This document shows positions 27,148 to 36,549 of a stretch of 64,000 nt of DNA, piece by piece. Source of the stretch: Fibrobacterota bacterium. GTDB lineage: Bacteria; Fibrobacterota; Chitinivibrionia; Chitinivibrionales; Chitinispirillaceae. The stretch is from positions 248,001-312,000 of the forward strand of contig JAEWVR010000031.1 in assembly GCA_023459055.1 (NCBI GenBank), written 5' to 3'. The translations under genes and the position numbers were made by a program. The notes under the pieces are model-generated. The model did no database searches. It was not told the origin of the DNA and worked only from the letters and a program-made list of their open reading frames with translations. Every line of letters starts with the position of its first letter. Within the stretch, counting starts at the first letter, position 1.

Positions 27148-28311
27148 ATGAACATACTCTTCATACGCTCCCACACATTTCTCATAAACGAAGTCGAAAA
27201 TGCTCTCAGGAAGCGTGCAGATCTCACGATCACCACTCTATCGATGCCGCTCAATCCGGATCAGGATACAATCGCATCTGCACTTGATGGCATACAGTCG
27301 GTACTTCCCGCACTTGTTATTATTATCAATGACACCGGTACGGACAAAAATGGCGTTTTTGTAACGGAACTCATTAAACGGAGGTGCTTTATTGTCAACT
27401 GGTTTCATGACTATCCGTTATATGAGGAGATCTTTTCGGGAAGAGTGCTACAGACAGACGCTCACATTATCTATCTTGTATCAGAACAGTCTTTTGTTGA
27501 CATACTGCAAGCACGCGGATGTACAACGTTTTTCATACCACTAGCAACAGATCCATCCTATTTTCCGAAAGCTGATGATACCCGATTTATTTATGATGTC
27601 TCGTTTGTCGGAAATTCCAGCAGCCTTTTTATTGATTCTATCATGACCGAAGCGCGGGGTAACGAAATCAACAAACTGCTCCCCCTTGTTGCATCACTTA
27701 AGAAACTGTATTATGCAAACCCCCAAACCGACATTCATCAGTACCTTTTTGACATAAAAACTCAATGGGCTGACACTACATCCCTTGACGTAAATGAAAC
27801 GGTTTTTCTTCTTGAGTGGCTCTGCGGATACTTCTATCGCCGTGATTTTATTGTGGCAGTATCAGAGCATTTTAAGGAACGTTTTGTCTGCTTCGGTGAT
27901 GGCGACTGGGAGCATTTTATCAAACGATCGCGGGTATCGGCTGAGGCCTGTTACTATACCACTCTTTACAAGTGTTATGCAGCAACAAAGGTAAATCTCA
28001 ATATCAACCGTATCCAGATCAGGACATCATTTACACAAAGAATATTTGACTGTGCCGCATGCGGAGCATTTCTGCTTACTGACAAACGTGAACTAAACAG
28101 TAGCTATTTTTCCCTTGATGGCAGCGATCAGGAACTTGTCGAGTTTACATCGCTGAACGATTGTATTGACAAAACAGAGTATTTTATCACCCATGAGTGT
28201 GAACGCAAAGCGATTGCCGAAAGAGCACAGAAAAAGGTACTTGAACTGCATACCTACGATAACAGGATTACATCAATACTTGCGATATGTAAAGATGTGT
28301 GGGGTGTTTGA
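27148..28311 (+). CDS. CgeB-like glycosyltransferase (family 1 type)
   Basis: 387 aa, GT-B architecture: N-terminal MNILFIRSHTFLINEV start of a Rossmann domain, a DVSFVGNSSS segment linking to the second domain and a C-terminal NINRIQIRTSFTQRIFDCAACG region, where the sugar-nucleotide is bound in this family, then EHTYDNRI-type end (LHTYDNRITSI). Donor and acceptor are unknown. A second member of the same family is at 35513-36517. The gene is apparently single, between the nested hairpin and the fmdB-like gene. Confidence 0.75.
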   Translation: MNILFIRSHTFLINEVENALRKRADLTITTLSMPLNPDQDTIASALDGIQSVLPALVIIINDTGTDKNGVFVTELIKRRCFIVNWFHDYPLYEEIFSGRVLQTDAHIIYLVSEQSFVDILQARGCTTFFIPLATDPSYFPKADDTRFIYDVSFVGNSSSLFIDSIMTEARGNEINKLLPLVASLKKLYYANPQTDIHQYLFDIKTQWADTTSLDVNETVFLLEWLCGYFYRRDFIVAVSEHFKERFVCFGDGDWEHFIKRSRVSAEACYYTTLYKCYAATKVNLNINRIQIRTSFTQRIFDCAACGAFLLTDKRELNSSYFSLDGSDQELVEFTSLNDCIDKTEYFITHECERKAIAERAQKKVLELHTYDNRITSILAICKDVWGV

Positions 28312-28385
28312 GGTGTGAATTATATAACGCTTGCCTGTTTAAGCTTTAAATAATATTTTTAGGTGGAAAACGTGTCACGTAACAA

Positions 28386-28403
28386 GTGACTAGTGACTAG
28401 TAC
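28386..28403. repeat. Tandem GTGACTA repeat
   Basis: GTGACTAGTGACTAGTAC, preceded by GTCAC at 28374-28378, forms a short tandem and inverted arrangement just before the FmdB-like gene. It may be remnant repeat DNA of the same general type seen at other gene boundaries here. Confidence 0.35.
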
Positions 28404-28429
28404 AAAAAACAGTTCAAAAGGACTAAACT

Positions 28430-28669
28430 ATGCCGATATTTGAATATAAATGCACAAAATGCGGGAATAAATTTGAGGAACTTGTAACTGGTGATCGTAA
28501 CAAGGCAATCCCCTGTCCATCATGCAAATCCATGGAAACAGAGAAGCTTATGTCTGCAGTCGGATCGATCAGCATGGGCAAGTCAATGGGTCCGTGCGGA
28601 ACATCCTGCGCAAGTGCGACATCCTGTGCTGCATCAGGTGGTGGTTGTTGCGGCGGGCATGGGCATTAA
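28430..28669 (+). CDS. FmdB-family zinc-ribbon protein
   Basis: 79 aa. The family start MPIFEYKCTKCGNKFEEL is clear, with a zinc ribbon formed by Cys8, Cys11, Cys29 and Cys32. The tail is very rich in Cys, Gly and His (PCGTSCASATSC, then GGGCCGGHGH), common in bacterial FmdB-like proteins and a possible metal site. Function is unknown; FmdB proteins are proposed regulators. The next gene converges only 6 nt downstream, leaving no room for a terminator. Confidence 0.9.
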   Translation: MPIFEYKCTKCGNKFEELVTGDRNKAIPCPSCKSMETEKLMSAVGSISMGKSMGPCGTSCASATSCAASGGGCCGGHGH

Positions 28670-28675
28670 GCTGTT

Positions 28676-29239
28676 TTACTTTTTATTTGCAGTCACATAG
28701 TCATCATATGACTGCAGATACCCCTTTTTACCAGGTACAACAATGTGTTTTTTTGCAAATGCCCGGCCACCACTATGTGCATCACCCATATAGAGTTTAT
28801 CACCATTTGCCATTTTGTCTGCAATCCCTTTTAATTTTTTTGCCCGGGCAGTAGCATCAGCGTATGCATTGTGCAAAACAACTTTCACGGAATCATCACC
28901 AAGTCTGTAGCTATCCGAAATAGCCCAGGTCAGGTGCCAAATATCAAACTTTTTCTTTAAGATGCCTACGTGTTGGAAATAAAGATTTGAAATCTCTTGT
29001 GCCTGTGCAGGGGAAATCTTCTGATCCCTGATCACCCAGATCGGAAGTGATGTACCCATCTTACCCTGACGTTGAATCATTTTCAGAGAGGCAACTTTAA
29101 GTGTCTGATCAATATCCACACCCTCAAGCAGAACCTCATCCCGGTTGTTTGTAAGATATCGCATACAGCCACATAACAACAGCACACCGGTAATAATACC
29201 CGTTACAAGCAATGCAGAGGGAAGTTTCTTTGTATTCAA
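28676..29239 (-). CDS. Hypothetical lipoprotein
   Basis: 187 aa with a lipoprotein signal ending LLLCGC (acceptor Cys about residue 25). The mature part is alpha/beta-looking, with RQGKMGTSLPIWVIRDQKISP and a tail KKHIVVPGKKGYLQSYDDYV; no family recognised. It lies 94 nt downstream of the GH8 gene on the same strand, so it may be expressed with it. Surface or periplasmic location is inferred from the signal. Confidence 0.65.
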   Translation of the reverse strand: MNTKKLPSALLVTGIITGVLLLCGCMRYLTNNRDEVLLEGVDIDQTLKVASLKMIQRQGKMGTSLPIWVIRDQKISPAQAQEISNLYFQHVGILKKKFDIWHLTWAISDSYRLGDDSVKVVLHNAYADATARAKKLKGIADKMANGDKLYMGDAHSGGRAFAKKHIVVPGKKGYLQSYDDYVTANKK

Positions 29240-29333
29240 TCTATTTACTCCCTGTTTGCAAGACTTCGCTTAACCAAACTTTTAATGTATTCTACCTGTG
29301 TATACCTCATACATATCAAAACCGGTACAACTA

Positions 29334-31766
29334 TTACTTTACAATACAAAAAGGCACCGATTCAGTATAACCATCCTGTGAAGAAATGGTTAGAAAATAA
29401 TAACCTTTGGTTATACAATCCGCAGTTGCATTGATTATAAGTGTATTTGCGTTTGTACAGTGCTTCCGGTAAATCTGACGTCCTAGGTTATTAACAATCT
29501 GTATGTTCCCTGTAAACTGTTTGTTAAAAGTAATTTTTATGTGACCGGTGCTGTGACCAATAGTACCAAAATATCTATTTATACCCCGTATATCTTTTTT
29601 GGTGAAAATACTTTTGGCAATATATTCCGGCGGAGCAGTATACAATGATGCAAGATTACCTGCAAACTGAATGCTGCTGATTGTAATGGTACCCTCAGAA
29701 CCGGTTTTCTGCTGTACCTGTATCCTGATCGCAGTGACTTGTGACGGGTCGAATTTCATGTCTCCGCCAAAGCGCTGCCTAAGCTCAGTAAGAGGAATTC
29801 TGAACTCTTTCGGTGATGTTGTCAGATAGAGAGAGTCATCATAGTAACTGAATGATCCCGACTTGACAATATCATCAGTGACCACCTGAAACGAAACACC
29901 AAGATCCCTGTTGGCAGATGCAGTAAGGATAATCGTATCCACACCGGTCATGTTGAACAAATTGCCATTCTTTACGAAGTTCAACTCAACTGCAGCATAA
30001 GGATCATAGCCAAGATTTCCGGCGTTCAACAGATAACTCCAGACAAGCTGTTTCTGATTCCCGTTTGTCTCAACGGCAAGTTTCTTCACCGATGATGCAC
30101 CGTTTTTTCCATCATGGCTGTCAAGATAACTTGTCCAGGTGTTCCCGAAAAACGGTTGCAAATCGTTATCCCTGAAATCATCAATAATAAGCCGGTTATT
30201 TACAAGAAGCGATATCGATTTTCCAAGCCATACTTCAAAGGTTGTTGGTACGGTAAGCCCCTTTGCTGTCACAGTTACATCATAAAAGCCTTGAGGCATG
30301 GCTTTTCCGGAATCCGATAAACCATACCAGGCAATATCGATCCTGCTGCTGTTATCAGAAAAAGTAACCGATTCATCAGTATTATCCCTGTTTTTAAGCA
30401 CAACCGACCATCGTACCGCTCTGCTAAGTTCACCGCGTATCATTAGCGGACCATTATCAGCATTTACAGTTGCAGTACTCAGTGAAGGTTTCGTTTTCCA
30501 CTCAAGTGGTACTGTAATATCAGAATTTTTCATTTCATCCCAGATATTTGTAAAAATACCGGAGATCAGTGATGCACCAAAGAATGCGAGAAACTGATCG
30601 AAATACATTTCATTATGTAATGTATCTTCATTACCGGAGTCCGTTGCTTTCCCCCAGTAATCCGCTCCATCGTAAAATGTCAACAACTCATCACTGTATT
30701 TTTCTGCTTCATCAAGGCCTAAAACAACTGATGCACACGCCCACATGCCTATTGTCAGATGACTATGTTCAGTACGTGGTCGTTCGACACCGTTACCCAG
30801 TTTAAACGTCCCATTTACAGGACTGCCGTCCATCTGATAGAAATTCGCCTTTGATGGACTAGCAATGAATTTCATCGCATTCTGTAAAAATGGTTTTGCC
30901 CTTGGCTCATCATACCAGAGATAATCCGTTGCCAGACGCCAGTAAACACGGATAGCATCTTTGTAAAGCCATCTTCCATCACCGGTAGGATTGTACCCAA
31001 GCGATGTTGCATTATACTGCCCATCAGGTTTCAACCAATCCGGTATAAGACCCTTTGAAAAACCCGGCGAAAGATTGATCGTTTGATAACATTGATTGAT
31101 AAGGTTTTCCCAGGTTGTTTTTGAACCTGAATCGTATTCTGCAAAAACTTTATACCATGCAGGTGCAAAATAGCCGGGATTAACAAATGCAGCCCCGCCC
31201 CATCCTGCACCGGGACGCAAATAGGATCCTTCAAGCATGTTTCTTTTTATGCTTTCAAGAATTGACCGTGCACGGGATTCATAGGTTGTTCCTGACGGTG
31301 TTTTGTTTGTCAATGTCCATATATTTTTCTTCATAAGCTGATCTGCAAAGATCAGTGCAATTGCAATATCTTCCTCCGCATCGGTTGCAGCACCGGTTCC
31401 CTCCACTTTTCCATTTACATCAACACGCCAGTTGTAAAATTCTCCTGCCCACATATATTGTTCTGCTGCAAACCAGATCTTATTAAAATACTCCTGATCA
31501 TTGCAATAAAGCGCCCATAACATTCCATACCCGGCACCTTCAGAGACGGCATCATGGGGATACTCCGATTTTGGGCGATGGATCAGTTTTACATCATAAG
31601 GGTCGATATTGCGTTTTTTTATCCCCTGCCAGGTTTTAAGGATAATGGAATCATATGATTTCGAGACTTTGGGTAATGATGACGTAATGGGGAGAAGTTC
31701 TGCGAATACACTATAGCAACAAAGCACGGTGCTGATAATAGAAACGTATATTAATTTTTTAATCAC
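29334..31766 (-). CDS. Secreted GH8 endoglucanase with CBM-like and C-terminal sorting modules
   Basis: Predicted extracellular endo-glucanase or xylanase of glycoside hydrolase family 8 (inverting). GTG at 31766 is chosen because AAAGGG lies 8 nt upstream and it yields a clean signal peptide (MIKKLIYVSIISTVLCC..., cut near 22); a TTG seven codons earlier is the alternative. Catalytic Glu76 is in HDAVSEGAGYGM and the conserved ATDAEEDIA (127-135) is present. After the catalytic alpha/alpha barrel (to about 410) come an Ig-like linker, a CBM11/CIA30-like domain starting LIIDDFRDNDL, and a C-terminal sorting-like module (KQFTGNIQIVNNLGRQIY). Total 810 aa. Confidence 0.9.
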   Translation of the reverse strand: MIKKLIYVSIISTVLCCYSVFAELLPITSSLPKVSKSYDSIILKTWQGIKKRNIDPYDVKLIHRPKSEYPHDAVSEGAGYGMLWALYCNDQEYFNKIWFAAEQYMWAGEFYNWRVDVNGKVEGTGAATDAEEDIAIALIFADQLMKKNIWTLTNKTPSGTTYESRARSILESIKRNMLEGSYLRPGAGWGGAAFVNPGYFAPAWYKVFAEYDSGSKTTWENLINQCYQTINLSPGFSKGLIPDWLKPDGQYNATSLGYNPTGDGRWLYKDAIRVYWRLATDYLWYDEPRAKPFLQNAMKFIASPSKANFYQMDGSPVNGTFKLGNGVERPRTEHSHLTIGMWACASVVLGLDEAEKYSDELLTFYDGADYWGKATDSGNEDTLHNEMYFDQFLAFFGASLISGIFTNIWDEMKNSDITVPLEWKTKPSLSTATVNADNGPLMIRGELSRAVRWSVVLKNRDNTDESVTFSDNSSRIDIAWYGLSDSGKAMPQGFYDVTVTAKGLTVPTTFEVWLGKSISLLVNNRLIIDDFRDNDLQPFFGNTWTSYLDSHDGKNGASSVKKLAVETNGNQKQLVWSYLLNAGNLGYDPYAAVELNFVKNGNLFNMTGVDTIILTASANRDLGVSFQVVTDDIVKSGSFSYYDDSLYLTTSPKEFRIPLTELRQRFGGDMKFDPSQVTAIRIQVQQKTGSEGTITISSIQFAGNLASLYTAPPEYIAKSIFTKKDIRGINRYFGTIGHSTGHIKITFNKQFTGNIQIVNNLGRQIYRKHCTNANTLIINATADCITKGYYFLTISSQDGYTESVPFCIVK

Positions 31767-32041
31767 CGGAATACCCTTTACAAACAAATTGATTTATATA
31801 TGAATGTCAGTGGATTAGTACGTTCAATAATTAACAAACTAATCAGATTTTAAAAATTTTGTTCACCACCGGAACAGGAAATGACGCACAATTGTGGAGC
31901 AATAATAGTTACACAATACTGTCAGATACGTTTACAATAATAGATAAACTGCATTTTTTCAGAAAAAAAACTAAAGTTTATAAAAAAGCGTGGACACGGG
32001 TTCAAGATTGTGAATCCATGTTGTATCTGGCGTTTGAAGTA

Positions 32042-33193
32042 TCAACCAATATTAAATCCGAGATTTGACAGTAGAATTGCTACATCGCTCTGCTCTTTTT
32101 TGCATTTTATAGTATAATGAGGAAACTCATCACGGCGTGGGTATTTTTTTCGCAACTCATCAAAAAACTTCTCCTCTTCCTCATTGGTTTCCTTTTCCGC
32201 AATCTTTCTCAATGCAGCATCATCGTGCATGATCGGATATGCACTCAGAACTGCATCATACACCGGATCCTTCGATTGTGAAATATCAATGGTACCGGCA
32301 ATTTCAGTAGTTATCGACTCTGGAATGTGCCAGGATGGTTGACGGAAAAAGAAGGCACAGGCTGCGTCGTAGATCATCTGTGTTCCGCGCAACTTTCCAT
32401 CATAGGAGTATCCTGCGATATGCGATGTACCGATATCGGTGATTTTTAACGTCTCAATATTAATTCCGGGTTCATCCTCCCAGACATCAAGCACAAGCCC
32501 GCCAAGTTTATACCTGAATGCCCTGACACTTTTTTCATCAACGACTTTTCCACGACTCGTATTAATCAGTATCACTCCATCTTTGGCTTTAGTCAGAAAA
32601 TCATGGTTGATCATTCTATATGTAAGATCTTCACCCTGCGTAATTAACGGTACATGCACCGTAATGATATCGGCACTGCTTAGTACGGTGTCAAGCGGTA
32701 CGTAAATATCGCTTTGTGTCAATCTTTTCTTTGGTGGATCATTAAGCAGACATTTAATACCAAGTAATCCGGCTAACCTGAATACACGACTCCCGACATT
32801 ACCGACACCAATGATACCAAGAGTCAGATCTGATAATCTGACATTACGTTTTTTTGCAAGTGTCAACATTGCTGCGGTAACATACTGTGCAACAGAATCC
32901 GCATTTGATGCCGGTGCGTAGGCAAAACCGATATTGTTATCCCGTAGATAGTTTAAATCAATATGATCTGTCCCGATAGTTGCAGTCGCTACAAATTTAA
33001 CCGGCGTGCCGTCAAGAAGCCCCCGATTCACATTTGTAATTGATCTCACTAGCAGCATTGATGCGTCAGCGAGCATCTCTTTTGTAATTTTCCGCCCAGC
33101 AACTGTTGTTACTTCTCCAAATTCAGAAAAAGCATCTTTCACAAGCGGAATGTTTTCGTCAGCAATAACTTTATATGTTGTTTCTGTACTCAT
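32042..33193 (-). CDS. pdxB: 4-phosphoerythronate dehydrogenase
   Basis: D-2-hydroxyacid dehydrogenase of the PdxB type, oxidising 4-phosphoerythronate in pyridoxal-phosphate synthesis. N-terminal KVIADENIPLVKDAFSEFG, ATATIGTDHID, NAD-binding GIIGVGNVG and the catalytic trio region (NTSRGKVVD, WEDEPGI, HIAGYSYDGK) are all seen. The HIAGYSYDGK and the C-terminal dimerisation part separate PdxB from phosphoglycerate dehydrogenase. Length 383 aa is right. AAAGGTG supports the start. The glucose-6-phosphate-type partner genes of the pathway are not nearby. Confidence 0.93.
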   Translation of the reverse strand: MSTETTYKVIADENIPLVKDAFSEFGEVTTVAGRKITKEMLADASMLLVRSITNVNRGLLDGTPVKFVATATIGTDHIDLNYLRDNNIGFAYAPASNADSVAQYVTAAMLTLAKKRNVRLSDLTLGIIGVGNVGSRVFRLAGLLGIKCLLNDPPKKRLTQSDIYVPLDTVLSSADIITVHVPLITQGEDLTYRMINHDFLTKAKDGVILINTSRGKVVDEKSVRAFRYKLGGLVLDVWEDEPGINIETLKITDIGTSHIAGYSYDGKLRGTQMIYDAACAFFFRQPSWHIPESITTEIAGTIDISQSKDPVYDAVLSAYPIMHDDAALRKIAEKETNEEEEKFFDELRKKYPRRDEFPHYTIKCKKEQSDVAILLSNLGFNIG

Positions 33194-33589
33194 CGCACCT
33201 TTATTGCCTCATTTTTAGGTTGTACCTGTTTATCCTTGTACTAGTTTCGATACCGGTATTGGTGATCATAAATTCTTATAATGCTGCAATAGCCGACATC
33301 ACTTATTTATATTACAATAAAAGATACATTTCCCAAACTGGTAAATTGATGAATTTTTCCAGATTCTTGTCCTTGCAGGCGTGGTTCCATTTATGTACTA
33401 GATTTGCAGTCTGAATTTGTGCATTTTTGTCTCAGTATTACAGAAGTGGTTGCAAAATTGCACTCACAATTGGCAAGTACTATTTTATTGAAATATTTTG
33501 AAAATTAATGTATCCTTATGGTTTATTTGTGCTAAATTACAATAAAGCTGGCAAATGTCCGGCTGAAGTACTTAAAAAGATTGAATAAC
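33194..33589. promoter_or_regulatory. Divergent spacer between pdxB and the ADP-ribosylglycohydrolase gene
   Basis: No gene seen. A perfect 10-bp palindrome ATACCGGTAT (33250-33259) lies near pdxB and could be an operator. Close to the ADP-ribosylglycohydrolase start, TGGCAAATGTCCGGCT (33549-33564) has the GG-N10-GC spacing of a sigma-54 promoter, but its -12 element is CGGC instead of TTGC, so this is a weak candidate. Confidence 0.35.
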
Positions 33590-34549
33590 ATGGATTTAAA
33601 AGAAAAAATCGTTTCAGCCATTACATCCGCTATTGTTGGCGATGCTCTTGGAGTTCCGGTCGAATTTACACCACGAAGCGAATTATCGCTCTGCTCAGTA
33701 AAAAACATGCTTGGCTACGGGCGGTATGATCAGCCTCAGGGAACCTGGTCTGATGACAGCTCAATGATACTTTGTACCATGGAAAGCCTGTGTAAAGGTT
33801 ATGATATTGAGAATCTTGGAGAAACATTCTGCAGGTGGCTTTTTGAGGCCCACTGGACTCCGGCCGGATTCGTCTTTGATTCCGGAATAACAACATTCAT
33901 GGCTCTTGACAGAATAGTAACAGAGGGTGTCAGTGCACGGGAAAGCGGTTGTGGATCTGAGGATGATAACGGTAATGGTTCACTAATGAGAATCCTCCCG
34001 GCAGCACTGTATTTCCATGGTGAGCCAACAGAGATATTTCTTGAACGAATTCATGAGATTTCATCAATAACCCACTCTCATGCACGATCATGTGTGGGAT
34101 GTGGAATATATTCTCTTTTTGTACGAGAGCTTCTTTTTACAGATGATAAAAACAGTGCGCTTCGTCAAGCTGTTTCAAAAGCGCTTGAATACTATAATTC
34201 AATACCTCAATACAAAGATGAACTTTCTCATTTTATGCGTGTACTCACCTTTGAAGTACCAGGTCTTGACGAATCTGCAATTGGTTCCACCGGATACATT
34301 GTTGACACTCTTGAAGCAGCGATCTGGTGTTATATGCGTCTTAACTCGACAAACGAGATCCTTCTTGCAGCTGTAAATCTTGGTCTTGACACAGATACAA
34401 CTGGAACTGTTGCCGGTGGTCTTGCAGGTCTTTCACATGGCATTTCTGCCATACCGGAAGCATGGTTAAAATCAATTGTCAGGAAAACCGAAATTGACAA
34501 TCTCATATCCAGTTTTGCTGATGTAATTGTCAATCGATACAACCACTAA
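33590..34549 (+). CDS. ADP-ribosylglycohydrolase (DraG family)
   Basis: 319-aa dinuclear-metal enzyme that removes ADP-ribose from proteins or small molecules. The family landmarks are GDALGVPVEFTPRSE at the start, QGTWSDDSSM with metal-binding Asp pair, NGNGSLMRILPAAL and LGLDTDTTGTVAGGLAG with the second Asp set; all metal ligands look intact. The ATG is preferred over a TTG three codons upstream. It leads a four-gene plus-strand run (PfkB-like, glycosyltransferase, MutY-like), with 28 nt to the next gene. Target is unknown. Confidence 0.93.
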   Translation: MDLKEKIVSAITSAIVGDALGVPVEFTPRSELSLCSVKNMLGYGRYDQPQGTWSDDSSMILCTMESLCKGYDIENLGETFCRWLFEAHWTPAGFVFDSGITTFMALDRIVTEGVSARESGCGSEDDNGNGSLMRILPAALYFHGEPTEIFLERIHEISSITHSHARSCVGCGIYSLFVRELLFTDDKNSALRQAVSKALEYYNSIPQYKDELSHFMRVLTFEVPGLDESAIGSTGYIVDTLEAAIWCYMRLNSTNEILLAAVNLGLDTDTTGTVAGGLAGLSHGISAIPEAWLKSIVRKTEIDNLISSFADVIVNRYNH

Positions 34550-34577
34550 TAGCACAATTTAATGTGCGGAAAATTAA

Positions 34578-35516
34578 ATGAAACCAATACATATACGTGA
34601 CTATGACTTGCTTGTCATAGGAGAATGCTTCATTGAGTTCAGGTGTGATGGAGACATATGCCTGAACGACTCATATAAAAAAGATATCGGCGGAGCTGAT
34701 ATTGTCACTGCTGCAACTGCAGCACGTCTGGGTTCTGGTGTTTCATTTCTTTCGTCAGTTGCACGTGATCCGTTCCACACGATGATCCGTGAACGATTAC
34801 TTTCTCAGGGAATCAATATTGATCATGTTATTACAAGCCAGGGATATAACGGCATTTATTTTGCCAGCACCAGATATCCCGAACAGCGTGAATACCTTGT
34901 TCACAGACCAGGAAACGCAGCAGAACACATTACACCATCCATGATCTATGATGATCTTATCGAAAATTGTAAAATTGTTTATGCGTCAAGTGAACTTCAA
35001 TCTGTTTCAAAAGCTGCACGACACGCAATTTTCAAGGCATTTCACTTTGCACATAGTAATGACATAATGGTAGCGTATGATCCGAACCTGAGACTTCAAC
35101 GCTGGTCTCTTGATGACGCCAAAGAGTGTTTATGGGGTGTGTTACCACTTATTGATGTCATTTTCCCATCATCGCCGGATGAAACCAAAGCGTTATTCGG
35201 CTATGAACGGCCTCTTGATGTAATCGGATTTTTATGGGACCGGGGTGTTTCGATTGTTGTTGTTAAAACAGGCCACGATGGGTGTTTTGTTGGCTATGAT
35301 GGCAAAGTGGAGGAGATACATCAGGAGAAAGCTGATGAATCAATTCAGGATTACACACTTATCGGAAGTGCTTTCAATGGCGGCTTTCTTCATTGCATTG
35401 CCCGAGGTTTTGATGCATTTACTGCTGCCCGTTTTGCGAATAGTGTGGCACTTTACAAAGGACTAAAGGGGGGCGGAATCGATTCATTACCAACATCGGA
35501 CGACCTTAAAGCATGA
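34578..35516 (+). CDS. PfkB-family carbohydrate kinase with the catalytic Asp replaced
   Basis: 312 aa with ribokinase/PfkB layout: LLVIGECFIEF at the start, a GGADIVTAATAARLG segment standing for the usual GGxxxNxA motif, DPNLR (168-172) and GSAFNGGF (263-270) at the second PfkB signature. That signature normally reads GAGD with Asp as the catalytic base; here the position is Ser264 (codon AGT at 35367-35369), so sugar phosphorylation is unlikely or altered. It ends with an ATGA overlap with the glycosyltransferase gene. It may be a sugar- or nucleotide-binding pseudokinase in this operon. Confidence 0.82.
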   Translation: MKPIHIRDYDLLVIGECFIEFRCDGDICLNDSYKKDIGGADIVTAATAARLGSGVSFLSSVARDPFHTMIRERLLSQGINIDHVITSQGYNGIYFASTRYPEQREYLVHRPGNAAEHITPSMIYDDLIENCKIVYASSELQSVSKAARHAIFKAFHFAHSNDIMVAYDPNLRLQRWSLDDAKECLWGVLPLIDVIFPSSPDETKALFGYERPLDVIGFLWDRGVSIVVVKTGHDGCFVGYDGKVEEIHQEKADESIQDYTLIGSAFNGGFLHCIARGFDAFTAARFANSVALYKGLKGGGIDSLPTSDDLKA

Positions 35517-36517
35517 CAAATGAAACCAGGCGATGGATCGTTGTCATTCCACCCGATGGTGCTGCCAGAACAGTTGCTCTTAATGCGTATAATGCGGTAT
35601 CAATTGTAGCTGGTACCGATAATGTAAAAAGCTTCGATTGCCACACTTATCTTGATGCTTTTAAAAAACTTCTAAATACTCCAGATGAAAACATTGCTGT
35701 CGACCTGATGAACCAGTCTCTTCTCACTACGGTGCTTGACTTCGGTGGAAATTATGTTTTGACAGGAGCCCTCTCCCCTGTTACTCTTTTCATGCTTAAC
35801 ATTTTAAAAAAACAGAATATTACAACAATACACTGGTTTTATGAAGATTATCGACGGGCAGGATACTGGAAAGATATTATCAGTGGATATTCTCATTTCT
35901 GTGCTATACAAAAAGGTGTATTAGAGAAAGTTTGTTTACAAAACAATAGCAGGTATCATTTTTTAAATACAGCACTTTCTTTCGAACCACATCCAAATCG
36001 GAAGACTGAGAGGAAATACGACATCAGTTTTATCGGTATTCCATCAACGTATCGTATCCATTTTCTCGAATCAATCGTTAAAGCCGGCTTTACATGTGCT
36101 ATCGCCGGAAGCGGCTGGGATATGTATGACGGTCCGCTTAACAGCAGCATCGTAAACCGTATCTGGACAGACAATATCCAGGTGGAAACGCTTCTGTCAG
36201 CGGCGTCAATCGGTATAAACCTGTCGGTAGAAGATCCACTCTGTCGCGATGATGTACATATAAGTCCCCGTGTATATGATATTCTCGCCTGCAATGCCGT
36301 ACTTCTCACCGAGGATGTACCTCTTATCAGTGATGCCCTCGCAGATTGTACTTACATTACATTTACATCACCGGATGATTGTATTGTAAAGATCCGGTAT
36401 ATCCTTGACAATGCACAACAGTTTCAGGAATCACTCTCAGAAAATTTCAATACCGTTATCACCAGACACACCTACCGCAATCGTATACAACAGCTCATTG
36501 AGTTTGTAACACACTGA
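35513..36517 (+). CDS. CgeB-like glycosyltransferase
   Basis: 334 aa, GT-B fold with a weakly conserved N-terminal Rossmann half and a typical C-terminal half: KYDISFIGIPSTYR, a NLSVEDPLCRDDVHISPRVYD segment and LACNAVLLTEDVPL, parallel to the 27148-28311 protein. The start overlaps the preceding PfkB-like gene by 4 nt, so the two are translationally coupled. Donor and acceptor sugars are unknown. Confidence 0.75.
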   Translation: MTNETRRWIVVIPPDGAARTVALNAYNAVSIVAGTDNVKSFDCHTYLDAFKKLLNTPDENIAVDLMNQSLLTTVLDFGGNYVLTGALSPVTLFMLNILKKQNITTIHWFYEDYRRAGYWKDIISGYSHFCAIQKGVLEKVCLQNNSRYHFLNTALSFEPHPNRKTERKYDISFIGIPSTYRIHFLESIVKAGFTCAIAGSGWDMYDGPLNSSIVNRIWTDNIQVETLLSAASIGINLSVEDPLCRDDVHISPRVYDILACNAVLLTEDVPLISDALADCTYITFTSPDDCIVKIRYILDNAQQFQESLSENFNTVITRHTYRNRIQQLIEFVTH

Positions 36518-36549
36518 GCTGCAATCAACCTAATATAAAAGGAACACCG

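Noticed and set aside
31985..32020. tRNA-like GGGTTCAAG followed by GAATCC
   Set aside because: The T-arm resemblance is not supported by an acceptor stem, D-arm or anticodon arm at suitable distances.
31859..32068. 69-aa plus-strand frame
   Set aside because: It overlaps the end of pdxB on the other strand and has no ribosome binding site or family features.
33549..33564. Sigma-54-like GG-N10-GC in front of the ADP-ribosylglycohydrolase gene
   Set aside because: The -12 element is poor (CGGC) and the leader would be too short; kept only as a note in the spacer entry.
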